The notes below the pieces were generated by a model, which was not told the origin of the DNA, searched no databases, and worked only from the letters and a program-made list of their open reading frames with translations. 64,000 nt of DNA from Rhodospirillales bacterium (lineage in GTDB: Bacteria > Pseudomonadota > Alphaproteobacteria > Rhodospirillales > Magnetovibrionaceae): contig JANLGW010000149.1 in assembly GCA_024653965.1 (NCBI GenBank), positions 1 to 64,000 of the forward strand, given 5' to 3'. The translations under genes were made by a program, and so were the position numbers. Of the stretch, positions 1-7,454 are shown piece by piece (position 1 is the first letter of the stretch; the number at the start of each line of letters is the position of its first letter).

Positions 1-1
1 G

Positions 2-685
2 GATAGGGGCTTGCTGCGCCTGTTGGCGTGGCTGTCGCCGTCGTTTCCCGTGGGCTCGTATGCATATTCGCACGGCGCGGAATTCGCCGTGGAAAGCGGT
101 CAAGTTTTGGATCGCGAAACTGCCCGGTCATGGATCGCCTTTGTCGTGGAATTCGGCAGCGGGCGGATCGATGCCGATTTATTCGTCGCCGCGTATTTGG
201 CGGCGGAAGAACATGATGTGACAAAATTTATGGAGGCCGCCGCATGGGGCGATGCGTTAAAGGGTAGCGCCGAGTTGGGTCTGGAATCGCGCGCCCAGGG
301 GCAGGCGTTTTTCGATGCCGTGTTGGCTGCATGGCCGGATGAGTCCCTGGCGCGTTTTGCCGCCGCTTTAAAAGAACACGGCGTGTATGCCTCATACGCC
401 ATTGCCGTTGCGGCGGCGGCGGCATTCGCGGGCATTGGCTTACAGGCGGCGCTGGGCGCGTATCTGCATGCGTTTGCCGCCAACATCACCAGCGCCATCG
501 TGCGCCTAGTGCCGTTGGGTCAGACCGATGGGCAAAAGATCATCGCCGCATTGGAACCGGTGATTGAATATGCCTTGGCCCAAGCCCTGGAACGCGACCC
601 TGCTGATTTGGGAAGTGCGGCCTTTAGCGTGGACTGGATGTCCATGAAACACGAAACCCAGTATTCGAGGTTGTTCAGATCATGA
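2..685 (+). CDS. ureF: Urease accessory protein UreF (5' partial)
   Basis: UreF works with UreD/UreH and UreG as the chaperone complex that delivers nickel and CO2 to the apo-urease active site in the cytoplasm. The N-terminal [20 protein letters not shown] stretch is the typical UreF opening (a leucine-rich start, then SPxFPVGxxxYSHG), and the protein is all-helical and Ala-rich as expected. The frame is open from base 2 with no convincing start inside the window (the first in-frame start-like codon is TTG at 11), so a few N-terminal residues are probably cut off by the window edge. It overlaps ureG by four bases (ATGA), so the two are translationally coupled. The rest of the urease operon should lie to the left. 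Confidence 0.93.
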   Translation, partial: DRGLLRLLAWLSPSFPVGSYAYSHGAEFAVESGQVLDRETARSWIAFVVEFGSGRIDADLFVAAYLAAEEHDVTKFMEAAAWGDALKGSAELGLESRAQGQAFFDAVLAAWPDESLARFAAALKEHGVYASYAIAVAAAAAFAGIGLQAALGAYLHAFAANITSAIVRLVPLGQTDGQKIIAALEPVIEYALAQALERDPADLGSAAFSVDWMSMKHETQYSRLFRS

Positions 686-1338
686 GCCAACATCAAACAA
701 GCAACCCCCTGCGCATCGGCATCGGCGGTCCGGTAGGATCGGGCAAGACGGCGTTGCTGAAGACGTTGTGTCTGCGGCTGCGGGATGTTTATGACATCGC
801 CGCCATCACCAATGATATTTATACCCGCGAAGATGCCGAGTTTCTTACCCGTCACGGCGCATTGCCGTCGGAACGCATCGCCGGGGTGGAGACGGGCGGC
901 TGCCCGCACACCGCGATCCGCGAAGACGCATCGATGAACCTAGCGGCGGTGCGCGACATGACGGAACGGTTTCCCGGCCTTGAGGCGGTGTTTATCGAAT
1001 CGGGCGGCGATAACCTGTCGGCTACCTTTTCGCCGGAACTGGCCGACATTACGATCTATGTGATTGACGTGTGTGCGGGCGACAAGATTCCCAGAAAGGG
1101 CGGGCCGGGCATCACGCGCTCCGATCTTTTGGTGATCAACAAGATCGAACTGGCCCCGTTGGTGGGGGCGGATTTGGGCGTGATGGACCGGGATGCTAAA
1201 AAAATGCGCGGTGCGCGCCCGTTTGTCTTTGCCAACGTGCAAAAGGGTGATGGTGTCGATGCCATCATCGATTTTATCATCGAGGCGGGGGGATTGAATG
1301 GAGGGCGGCAATCTCCCAAGGCACATGTGCAGCTGTAA
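682..1338 (+). CDS. ureG: Urease accessory GTPase UreG
   Basis: UreG is a SIMIBI-class GTPase that hydrolyses GTP to drive nickel insertion into urease. The sequence shows the P-loop [12 protein letters not shown] near residues 13-24, the UreG-specific [17 protein letters not shown] stretch, the CPH metal-binding motif ([15 protein letters not shown]) and the NKIELAP guanine-specificity region. At 218 residues it has the normal family length. The ATG at 682 overlaps the ureF stop. It is the last gene of the urease operon here; the following 158 bases to the convergent gene at 1811-1497 hold only a GC-rich dyad around 1351-1374 and no gene that I can support. Confidence 0.96.
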   Translation: MSQHQTSNPLRIGIGGPVGSGKTALLKTLCLRLRDVYDIAAITNDIYTREDAEFLTRHGALPSERIAGVETGGCPHTAIREDASMNLAAVRDMTERFPGLEAVFIESGGDNLSATFSPELADITIYVIDVCAGDKIPRKGGPGITRSDLLVINKIELAPLVGADLGVMDRDAKKMRGARPFVFANVQKGDGVDAIIDFIIEAGGLNGGRQSPKAHVQL

Positions 1339-1496
1339 GCATATTCTTGACCCCGCCCATGGAGCATGTGGGGGCCAGTTTACGCTTAATCCTGCCCATA
1401 ATCTGGAGGCCAGAGATACATCCCCTCTTTCCCGTAGCCAACGAATAAACGGGCAAAAATAAATTCCTGCTAGCAGGGACAATGCTGACATAGAGT

Positions 1497-1811
1497 TTAA
1501 CGGATGCGTTTTTGTTGTGCCGCTTTGAGCACGATGAAATCGTAAAGATCGCTCAGCATAAAGTGACGATTTTCCGGATAATTCATATGGCGCACGGTTT
1601 TTTCGTCGCCCGCCAGATAGTTGTGCGCCGTAACGCGAAAAGGTTTGGGCAGGGATTGGTTGAATTTGGATGGTTGAACGAGCAGGCGCGCGGCTTGCTC
1701 GAATAAAAGTTCATAACGCGTATCGCTTGGCTTTAGATAAACGCTGGAAATGTCTTCGCCATAAGCCGCGAATAGACGCACGTAATCGTCCAGGGTCGGT
1801 GGGCTGCTCAT
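1497..1811 (-). CDS. Conserved-looking small protein at the end of the rnf operon
   Basis: This 104-residue cytoplasmic protein is not recognised. It has no signal peptide or membrane segment. It is rich in aromatic and charged residues, with a central LLFEQAARLLVQPSKF segment and a C-terminal helix ending in KAAQQKRIR. Its ATG overlaps the rnfH stop by four bases (ATGA), so it is translated as the last cistron of the NifA-controlled rnf operon. That position suggests a role in Rnf assembly or nitrogenase electron supply, but this is inferred only from context. The reading frame is fully open and codon use looks like its neighbours, so I believe it is a real gene. Confidence 0.65.
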   Translation of the reverse strand: MSSPPTLDDYVRLFAAYGEDISSVYLKPSDTRYELLFEQAARLLVQPSKFNQSLPKPFRVTAHNYLAGDEKTVRHMNYPENRHFMLSDLYDFIVLKAAQQKRIR

Positions 1812-2071
1812 TCCTGATCGCGGCGCTCCACCGTATCTGGATCGGCGGTGATGGGGCGATAGATTTCCACCCGATCGCCCGCACTGAGGTGTGCGTCAAG
1901 CTTGGTTATCCTGCCGAAGATGCCGACCTCTTGTTCGGTTAGGTTGATCTCGGGAAATTTGTCCAAGATTCCGGACAGGGCGATAGCGTCCATGACGGTG
2001 GCATCGTCGGGAACTTCGATGTTGATCCACAATTGCCGTGCGGCTTTGGCGTAGCAGATGCCGACATTCAT
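1808..2071 (-). CDS. rnfH: RnfH family protein
   Basis: RnfH is a small ubiquitin-like-fold (UPF0125) protein often encoded with the rnf/rsx complex; its molecular function is unsettled. The protein has the family pattern: an N-terminal beta strand with aromatic and basic residues (CYAKAARQ), GIFG in the middle and a final GDRVEIYRPI strand. I place the start at the ATG at 2071, which is preceded by AAGGAGAA about ten bases upstream, rather than the in-frame TTG at 2092 that would overlap this ribosome site. It follows rnfE closely and overlaps the next gene by four bases. Confidence 0.88.
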   Translation of the reverse strand: MNVGICYAKAARQLWINIEVPDDATVMDAIALSGILDKFPEINLTEQEVGIFGRITKLDAHLSAGDRVEIYRPITADPDTVERRDQE

Positions 2072-2088
2072 GACCCAGTTCTCCTTGT

Positions 2089-2805
2089 TCAACCGCCCGG
2101 TGCGCTATGACAGGCGGGAGCATCGGTCGGGGCGACCCGCCTCTCGGCCCGCCCGGCAAGTTTTTGATCCAGAACACGTTTGCCCGCCAGGATGCAACCA
2201 AGCACGATAAATCCACCCGGCGGTAGGGCGAACAGCAACATGCCGTCATAGACGGGAACATCCATTTCGATGATGCGAAACGCATCGCCCAGCAAAAGCG
2301 ACATGCCGGAAAATAGTGTGCCCGCGCCCAGCACTTCGCGCACCATGCCGAGCAACACCAGCGCGAAGGTGAACCCAAGTCCCATCATCAGGCCGTCATA
2401 AGCGCTTGCCCCGGCAGGGTTCTTGGAGGCAAAAATTTCAGCACGGCCCAAAATGACGCAGTTGGTGACGATCAAGGCTAGGAATAGCCCTAAGATCTTG
2501 TGTAAGTCATGCATCCAGGCGTTCATGGTCATGTCCACCAGCGTAACGATCACTGCGATCACCAATACGAAAGCGGCAATGCGCATATCGGCAGGAATCT
2601 GTTTGCGCAAGGCAGAAATGGAAAATCCAGAAGCTACCATAACTGCGGTGGTGGCGAGACCCATGCCGAGCCCGTTGGCGGCCGTGGTGGTCAACGCTAG
2701 GCTTGGGCACAACGCCAGCATTTGCACGAGTACGACGTTGTTGTTCCATAGGCCGTCGCGAGTAATGGTTCCATAGTTCACTTTGGGCGTGGAGCTGTCA
2801 GTCAT
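2089..2805 (-). CDS. rnfE: Rnf electron transport complex subunit E
   Basis: RnfE is an integral membrane subunit of the Rnf complex, paralogous to RnfA, with six predicted transmembrane helices and inverted topology. The sequence contains NNVVLVQMLALCPSLALT near the start and ALIVTNCVILGRAE in the middle. These are the two Cys-containing motifs of RnfA/RnfE that hold the iron-sulfur site in the membrane core. I start at the ATG at 2805 (MTDSSTPK), preceded by GGAG at a good distance; upstream in-frame starts lie inside rnfG. It overlaps rnfG by eight bases. In diazotrophs this complex is thought to use ion-motive force to reduce ferredoxin for nitrogenase. Confidence 0.95.
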   Translation of the reverse strand: MTDSSTPKVNYGTITRDGLWNNNVVLVQMLALCPSLALTTTAANGLGMGLATTAVMVASGFSISALRKQIPADMRIAAFVLVIAVIVTLVDMTMNAWMHDLHKILGLFLALIVTNCVILGRAEIFASKNPAGASAYDGLMMGLGFTFALVLLGMVREVLGAGTLFSGMSLLLGDAFRIIEMDVPVYDGMLLFALPPGGFIVLGCILAGKRVLDQKLAGRAERRVAPTDAPACHSAPGG

Positions 2806-3436
2806 GGTTCGCATCTCCGGCAAACAAAATAGCGTGATTGTCATGCACGAGGCCGAGGCCCTGTTTTACCGCCTTCACTACCGCGCGCGGCGTAATGGTG
2901 GCACCGCTGAACTGGTCGAAGGCGCCGCCATCTTTTTTCACGCCCCATTGTTGGGGCGCAAGCGTGGAAAACGACAGGCCGTTGAAGCCCAAGATCCAAT
3001 TTGATTTGGGAACCTCGATTTTGTCGCCCAGCCCCGGTGTTTCCTTGTGTGAAAGTACACGCACGCCCAGCACCTCGCCTTGGGCGGTGACGCCCATGAC
3101 CAGATTGATGTCGCCGGAGTATCCCTGGCCGGTTACGGAGAGCACAACAGCCATGGCCTTGCCGCCTTGCAAGGCGCGGTAAACGGTGATGGGCGCGCCG
3201 TCGGGGCCGACGATTTTGATGGTGTCATTTGTTAAGGCATTGTCATGAAGTTGATCCGGCATCACTTGCGACAAAATGGCGTTTAGATCCTCGGCGCGCC
3301 GCAGTTCGATTTCCGATAGCGTTTGTGTGTTCCCCACCGCCAGCAATAGGGCGGAAAGGGTGGCGAACACCGTCAGGGTAAGGGCCAGTTTGATCGGGCC
3401 GGGAGCGCTTGGCTGTGTCTGGATATCATGGCTCAT
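2798..3436 (-). CDS. rnfG: Rnf complex subunit G (covalent FMN subunit)
   Basis: RnfG carries FMN bound covalently to a threonine and faces the periplasm. After a single N-terminal membrane anchor (about residues 15-35) comes an FMN-binding domain with HKETPGLGDKI and the flavinylation motif SGATITPRAV near residue 178, where the Thr of SGAT is the expected attachment site. The length of 212 residues is typical. The ATG overlaps the rnfD stop by four bases (ATGA). FMN attachment needs an ApbE flavin transferase; one is encoded at 30014-31099 in the same nif island. Confidence 0.95.
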   Translation of the reverse strand: MSHDIQTQPSAPGPIKLALTLTVFATLSALLLAVGNTQTLSEIELRRAEDLNAILSQVMPDQLHDNALTNDTIKIVGPDGAPITVYRALQGGKAMAVVLSVTGQGYSGDINLVMGVTAQGEVLGVRVLSHKETPGLGDKIEVPKSNWILGFNGLSFSTLAPQQWGVKKDGGAFDQFSGATITPRAVVKAVKQGLGLVHDNHAILFAGDANHD

Positions 3437-4524
3437 TTTGAAGTCTCTTCATAGATGAGCGGCTTGCCCCGGCGGGTGCGGCCATAGATGCGGGGTTTGA
3501 GGTAACGGTCGATTAGGGGCGTTGCCGCGTTCATGAGCAGCACCGCGAACGCTACCCCCTCGGGATAACCCGCCCAGGTGCGGATAATGTAGATCAACAC
3601 ACCGCAGCCTGCGCCGAACACGATCTTGCCTAGGGGCGAGACTGGGCTGGTTACCAGATCGGTAGCGATGAAGAACGCTCCCAGCAGCGTCGCACCAGAA
3701 AGCAGATGCACCCACAGGTCTGGATAGCGTGCAGGGTCGATGATGTTGAACAGCGTCGCTAGAAGGGCGATGGCCCCTAATAGGGCTGCGGGAATATGCC
3801 AGGTGATGATGCGCGTGCCCAACAGCAGCAACCCGCCCAGCAGCAACAAGGGGGCCGATGTTTCGCCCAGACTGCCCGGTTTTGTGCCGATCGTTAGGGC
3901 CTGGAGGTCAAGGGCGGACTTGAAGGCGTCCGTCCAGGCGACGCCGCGCCCAATCTCGGTTTTGATATAACCGAGCACCGAAGCGCTGCTGACCGCATCC
4001 ACCGCAGGCGCGCCGTACCCGAAAGTAATGGCTAGGCCATCCATAAACGTGATTGTGTCCGGTCCGATCAGGGGATGAGGGGAGATGAAATAGGTCATCT
4101 CCGCCGGGAACGAGATCAGCAACACCACGCGCGCCACCATGGCGGGGTTAAACAGGTTTTGCCCCAATCCGCCGAACATTTGTTTGGCTAAGACGATGGC
4201 GAACATCGATCCCAGTGCGCCGATCCACCACGGCGCCCACGGCGGCAGGGTCATGGCGAGAAGCCAGCCGGTCAGCACCGCCGATCCATCGCCAAGCGTT
4301 GTGCGCACAGGTCGGTTCATGACCATCAGGCACGCCGCTTCGCTTAGTATCGCCGCAAGGATGGTGACCATGAACAAGTTGATCGCGGGCCAACCGAACT
4401 GGAACAGGCCGAATAGCGTCGCGGGTGTGAGCGCTATCATGACCAAGGCCATGATGCGGCTGACACTGGGGCTTTGTTTTAAAAACGGCCCACTGACCAG
4501 CACTGGGGGGGGCGTGTTGTTCAT
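3433..4524 (-). CDS. rnfD: Rnf complex subunit D (membrane flavoprotein)
   Basis: RnfD is a polytopic membrane subunit related to NqrB that carries a second covalent FMN. The protein is strongly hydrophobic, with about ten membrane segments and the conserved KQMFGGLGQNLFNPAM stretch. The region corresponding to the flavin attachment motif reads DAVSSASVLGYIK (around residue 186), so the residue aligned with the usual Thr of SGAT-type motifs appears to be Ser. I could not align it to check this. ATGA overlaps couple it to rnfC upstream and rnfG downstream. Confidence 0.94.
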   Translation of the reverse strand: MNNTPPPVLVSGPFLKQSPSVSRIMALVMIALTPATLFGLFQFGWPAINLFMVTILAAILSEAACLMVMNRPVRTTLGDGSAVLTGWLLAMTLPPWAPWWIGALGSMFAIVLAKQMFGGLGQNLFNPAMVARVVLLISFPAEMTYFISPHPLIGPDTITFMDGLAITFGYGAPAVDAVSSASVLGYIKTEIGRGVAWTDAFKSALDLQALTIGTKPGSLGETSAPLLLLGGLLLLGTRIITWHIPAALLGAIALLATLFNIIDPARYPDLWVHLLSGATLLGAFFIATDLVTSPVSPLGKIVFGAGCGVLIYIIRTWAGYPEGVAFAVLLMNAATPLIDRYLKPRIYGRTRRGKPLIYEETSK

Positions 4525-6011
4525 GCGCTGACCTTATCTTCGTGGGTAACGGCTTCAGCTTTCTGGCGGGCCTGTTCGGCTTTGCGTTTGGCCATGGCTT
4601 CGCGTTTGGCCTGGGCGATGCGTTCCATGCGTTCGCTGCGCGCCTCGGCCAGCCGCTTGGTTTCTTTCTGCTTGTGTTCGGCGCGTTGAGTTTGCGTGAT
4701 TTTGCCCTTGGCGTAGTTGAAATACTGCACCAGCGGAATGTTGGAAGGGCATACATAAGCGCACGAGCCGCAGCCGATGCAGTCCATTAATCCTGACTTG
4801 GTGGCCATATCCATGTTTTCCTTGCGGATGGCTCCGGCCATTTCCAACGGTACCAAGCCGCAGGGGCAAGCGTCGACACAACTGGCGCAACGGATGCACG
4901 GGCCTTGCTGACCGCTCGTCTGGGCGTGCAGCCCTGCCAGCGCCAGTACTCCATTGGTGCCTTTGACGATGGGGGCGCGAAGGTCGGCCAACGGTTGGCC
5001 CATCATCGGCCCACCCAGTAACAGGCGTTCGGGATCAACCTTGAAGCCGCCGACAAAGTCGATCAGATGTTGGATCGGCGTACCGATGGCGACGCGGAAA
5101 TTGCCGGGATTATGCATGGCTTCGCCGCTCACCGTAACAATGCGTGAAATCAGTGGCCGTCCTAGGCGCACAGCATCGCGAACCGCCAACGCTGTGGCGA
5201 CGTTGTGTACTATCGCGCCGATTTCGGCGGTGAGGCCGCGTGCCGGAGTTTCTTTGCCGAGTAGGGTCTGTGTCAGGTGTTTTTCCGAGCCCATAGGATA
5301 ACGGGCGGGGACTTTCTGGATGATGACGTCGTCCAGACCCTGTGCCGCATGGGTAAGCGCGTCAATGGCTTCGGGTTTATTGCCTTCCACGGCGATGACG
5401 GCACGCTTGACGCCCAGTGCGCGGGATATGATGCGCACACCGTCAATAACGTCGGCAGCCTGCTCGCGCATCAGGCGGTCGTCGCAGGTCAGGTAGGGTT
5501 CACATTCCGCACCGTTGATGATGAGGGTGTGCAATGTGTAACGTTGACCCAAGTCGAGCTTTACCGCCGAGGGGAAGGTCGCGCCGCCCATGCCGACGAC
5601 ACCGCATTCGGCCACCCGTTTGGCGATGGCCGCGGGTTCACAGGTGAAGGGATCGAGGGGAGCGGGCAACTCCGCCCAAGCATCCAAGCCGTCCGGGCGG
5701 AGGGTGATGGTGCGCCCCGGCAAGGCGGATGGATGTGGCGCGACGTAGCGGCCCAAAGCGACGATTTCACCCGAAGTCGGGGCATGTATGGGCGACGAAA
5801 TACGCCCCTGGGCTATAGCGATGAGTTGGCCTTTTTTGACCAACTCACCTTTTTTTACCACGGCTTCGGCGGCTTGACCGATGTGCTGCTGCAACGGGAT
5901 GTGCAGCAATTCGGGCAGCGGCAAGTCGCGGATGGCTTCGCCCGCGCTTAAGGACTTGCGCCCCTGGGGGTGTACGCCGCCGCGAATTCGAAACAGTTTC
6001 ATCATGCCCAT
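4521..6011 (-). CDS. rnfC: Rnf complex subunit C (NADH/flavin/Fe-S subunit)
   Basis: RnfC is the peripheral subunit that is thought to exchange electrons with NADH through FMN and two [4Fe-4S] clusters. The sequence shows the RnfC N-terminal domain with FRIRGGVHPQ, a biotinyl-like segment (IHAPTSGEIVALG), GVVGMGGATFPSAVKL (nucleotide/FMN-binding fold) and NGAECEPYLTCDDRL, then two ferredoxin-type motifs, CIRCASCVDACPCGL and CIGCGSCAYVCPSNI. The C-terminus is a charged Ala/Lys/Glu-rich tail of about 60 residues, a common variable feature of RnfC. The first ATG (6011) has an AGGA-type site upstream; ATGs at 6005 and 6002 are alternatives. Confidence 0.95.
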   Translation of the reverse strand: MGMMKLFRIRGGVHPQGRKSLSAGEAIRDLPLPELLHIPLQQHIGQAAEAVVKKGELVKKGQLIAIAQGRISSPIHAPTSGEIVALGRYVAPHPSALPGRTITLRPDGLDAWAELPAPLDPFTCEPAAIAKRVAECGVVGMGGATFPSAVKLDLGQRYTLHTLIINGAECEPYLTCDDRLMREQAADVIDGVRIISRALGVKRAVIAVEGNKPEAIDALTHAAQGLDDVIIQKVPARYPMGSEKHLTQTLLGKETPARGLTAEIGAIVHNVATALAVRDAVRLGRPLISRIVTVSGEAMHNPGNFRVAIGTPIQHLIDFVGGFKVDPERLLLGGPMMGQPLADLRAPIVKGTNGVLALAGLHAQTSGQQGPCIRCASCVDACPCGLVPLEMAGAIRKENMDMATKSGLMDCIGCGSCAYVCPSNIPLVQYFNYAKGKITQTQRAEHKQKETKRLAEARSERMERIAQAKREAMAKRKAEQARQKAEAVTHEDKVSA

Positions 6012-6021
6012 GTCGGTCTTC

Positions 6022-6561
6022 CTATGACGCCAGCAGCAACGGTTGAGGTTTCGGCCAATGCCAGGTTTCTAGGGTCACTGGCACGTTGCGCAACGACAGG
6101 CTTTCCGTGGGGCATACCTCCACACACTTGCCGCAGCCGGTGCAGGCATCCTTGATCACCACATGGATCTGGCGGTTGGCGCCCACCAAGGCGTCGGTGG
6201 GGCAACGCTTGAAGCACTTGGTGCAGCCGATGCATAGGTTTTCGTTGACGAACGCCACCTTGAGCACCTGGTCTTCCATACCGCTCAGGTCGGTGCTTAT
6301 TCCCAATTTATCCGCTAAGGCTTGGGCCAGGACGCGTCCGCCCGGTGGGCACAGGGTGATGGGGGCTTGGCTGTTCACCAGCGCTTCGGCCGCACCGTTG
6401 CATCCGGCAAAACCGCACTGCCCGCATTGAGAACCGGGCATCATGGCAATGATTTCCTGCACCAAGGCGCCGGCTTCGACTTTTAAATATTTGGCCGCAA
6501 AGCCCAGCATGATGCCCAGACTCAGGCCAAGAAGGGCGAGCGATACAACGGCGTTGGTCAT
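6022..6561 (-). CDS. rnfB: Rnf complex subunit B (polyferredoxin)
   Basis: RnfB is the multi-cluster subunit that passes electrons to soluble ferredoxin. It has an N-terminal membrane helix (residues 3-25), a GSQCGQCGFAGCNGAAEAL four-Cys cluster motif, and two classical [4Fe-4S] motifs (CIGCTKCFKRCPTDAL and CTGCGKCVEVCPTESL). The length of 179 residues is typical. The ATG at 6561 is preceded by AGGGAGAA. It lies between rnfA (20 bases away) and rnfC (10 bases). Confidence 0.96.
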   Translation of the reverse strand: MTNAVVSLALLGLSLGIMLGFAAKYLKVEAGALVQEIIAMMPGSQCGQCGFAGCNGAAEALVNSQAPITLCPPGGRVLAQALADKLGISTDLSGMEDQVLKVAFVNENLCIGCTKCFKRCPTDALVGANRQIHVVIKDACTGCGKCVEVCPTESLSLRNVPVTLETWHWPKPQPLLLAS

Positions 6562-6580
6562 GTTCGTTATTCTCCCTTCT

Positions 6581-7156
6581 TCAGCCTAAACCTGCAAAAC
6601 CCATGAACGCTAAGGACAGCAAGCCTGCGGTGATGAAACCGATGGGCGCACCCTTGAACGGTGCGGGCACATCGGCGAGCGCCAGCCGTTCGCGCAATCC
6701 CGCAAACAAAACCATGACCAACGTGAAACCCAGGGCCGAGCCGAAACCGTACAGCAGGCTTTCGATAAAATTGTGCTGCTCTTGCACGTTCAGGATCGCC
6801 ACCCCCAGCACCGCGCAGTTGGTGGTGATGAGCGGCAAAAAGATGCCCAGCACCTGATACAGCGCGGGCGAGGTTTTCTTAATCATCATTTCCGTCAACT
6901 GCACCACGGCGGCGATGACCAAAATGAAACTGAGAATGCGCAAATAGACGATGTCGAGGGGGATCAGCACGAAACTTTCCAGCGCCCATCCCGCGACTGA
7001 GGCCAGGGTTAGCACGAACGTCGTGGCCAGCCCCATGCTGAGCGCCGAATCCACCTTGTTGGACACGCCCATGAAAGGGCAAAGGCCTAAAAACTTTACC
7101 AGCACGACGTTGTTGACCAGGGCGGTGCCGATCAAAATCAGCAAAAGGTCTTGCAT
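6581..7156 (-). CDS. rnfA: Rnf complex subunit A, first gene of the rnf operon
   Basis: RnfA is a six-helix membrane subunit paired with RnfE. The near-diagnostic motif [15 protein letters not shown] lies near residue 25 and [14 protein letters not shown] near residue 105; the two Cys are the conserved membrane Fe-S ligands. I choose the ATG at 7156 ([16 protein letters not shown]), which matches where family members begin, over the upstream ATG at 7165. The gene is first in a tightly packed operon rnfA-B-C-D-G-E-H and follows a sigma-54-type promoter with upstream NifA sites, so the complex is very probably made only under nitrogen-fixing conditions. Confidence 0.96.
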   Translation of the reverse strand: MQDLLLILIGTALVNNVVLVKFLGLCPFMGVSNKVDSALSMGLATTFVLTLASVAGWALESFVLIPLDIVYLRILSFILVIAAVVQLTEMMIKKTSPALYQVLGIFLPLITTNCAVLGVAILNVQEQHNFIESLLYGFGSALGFTLVMVLFAGLRERLALADVPAPFKGAPIGFITAGLLSLAFMGFAGLG

Positions 7157-7202
7157 GGGGCGCATCCATCGGGGCTGTTGGTTCGTTCTTTTGTTTTTGG
7201 AA

Positions 7203-7220
7203 ATGCATCAACCGTACCAA
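7203..7220 (-). promoter_or_regulatory. Sigma-54 (-24/-12) promoter of the rnf operon
   Basis: On the minus strand the bases read TTGGTACGGTTGATGC. The invariant GG and GC are exactly ten bases apart and flanked as in the RpoN consensus (TGGYACG-N4-WTGC). It lies 47 bases upstream of the rnfA start. Two NifA-type sites lie about 95 and 135 bases further upstream. The match is good but not perfect (TAC for CAC). Confidence 0.75.
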
Positions 7221-7306
7221 TCTCGGACGGGAGATACGCCCCGAGACACGTCCTCAGAAATGTGCGGTTTTTGGCCAGCTGCCTAAAAAATAGGCGCATC
7301 GGAGAT

Positions 7307-7322
7307 TGTGGGATGTTCGACA
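7307..7322. promoter_or_regulatory. NifA upstream activator site, rnf/nifL intergenic (site 1)
   Basis: TGT-N10-ACA, read TGTGGGATGTTCGACA. It lies between the divergent rnf and nifL sigma-54 promoters. From its position it could serve rnf (about 97 bases from the -24 GG) or nifL (about 93 bases). Confidence 0.72.
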
Positions 7323-7347
7323 CGCCGGAGCAGGGGTCGGCGAGAAT

Positions 7348-7363
7348 TGTTGCAAATGTCACA
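7348..7363. promoter_or_regulatory. NifA upstream activator site, rnf/nifL intergenic (site 2)
   Basis: TGT-N10-ACA, read TGTTGCAAATGTCACA. It is centred 41 bases from site 1 (about four helical turns). It is about 52 bases from the nifL -24 element, the same spacing seen at several other promoters in this window. Confidence 0.72.
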
Positions 7364-7406
7364 AATATCAACGGCTTTGGGTTGCAAGATGGCTGAAATT
7401 ATAAAC

Positions 7407-7422
7407 AGGCACGGGGCTTGCA
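7407..7422 (+). promoter_or_regulatory. Sigma-54 promoter of nifL-nifA
   Basis: AGGCACGGGGCTTGCA matches the RpoN consensus at every invariant position (GG, ten bases, GC). It lies 33 bases before nifL. Because it sits beneath NifA sites, nifLA is probably autoactivated by NifA. Confidence 0.82.
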
Positions 7423-7454
7423 GTGTCTAGAAGTTAAAGAGAGCGTGGAGCACC

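Noticed and set aside
520-1491. Long open frames on the minus strand opposite ureF and ureG
   Set aside because: They mirror strongly coded, recognised genes and have no family resemblance. The same holds for other long antisense frames opposite nifB, nifD, nifK, glk and nifS.
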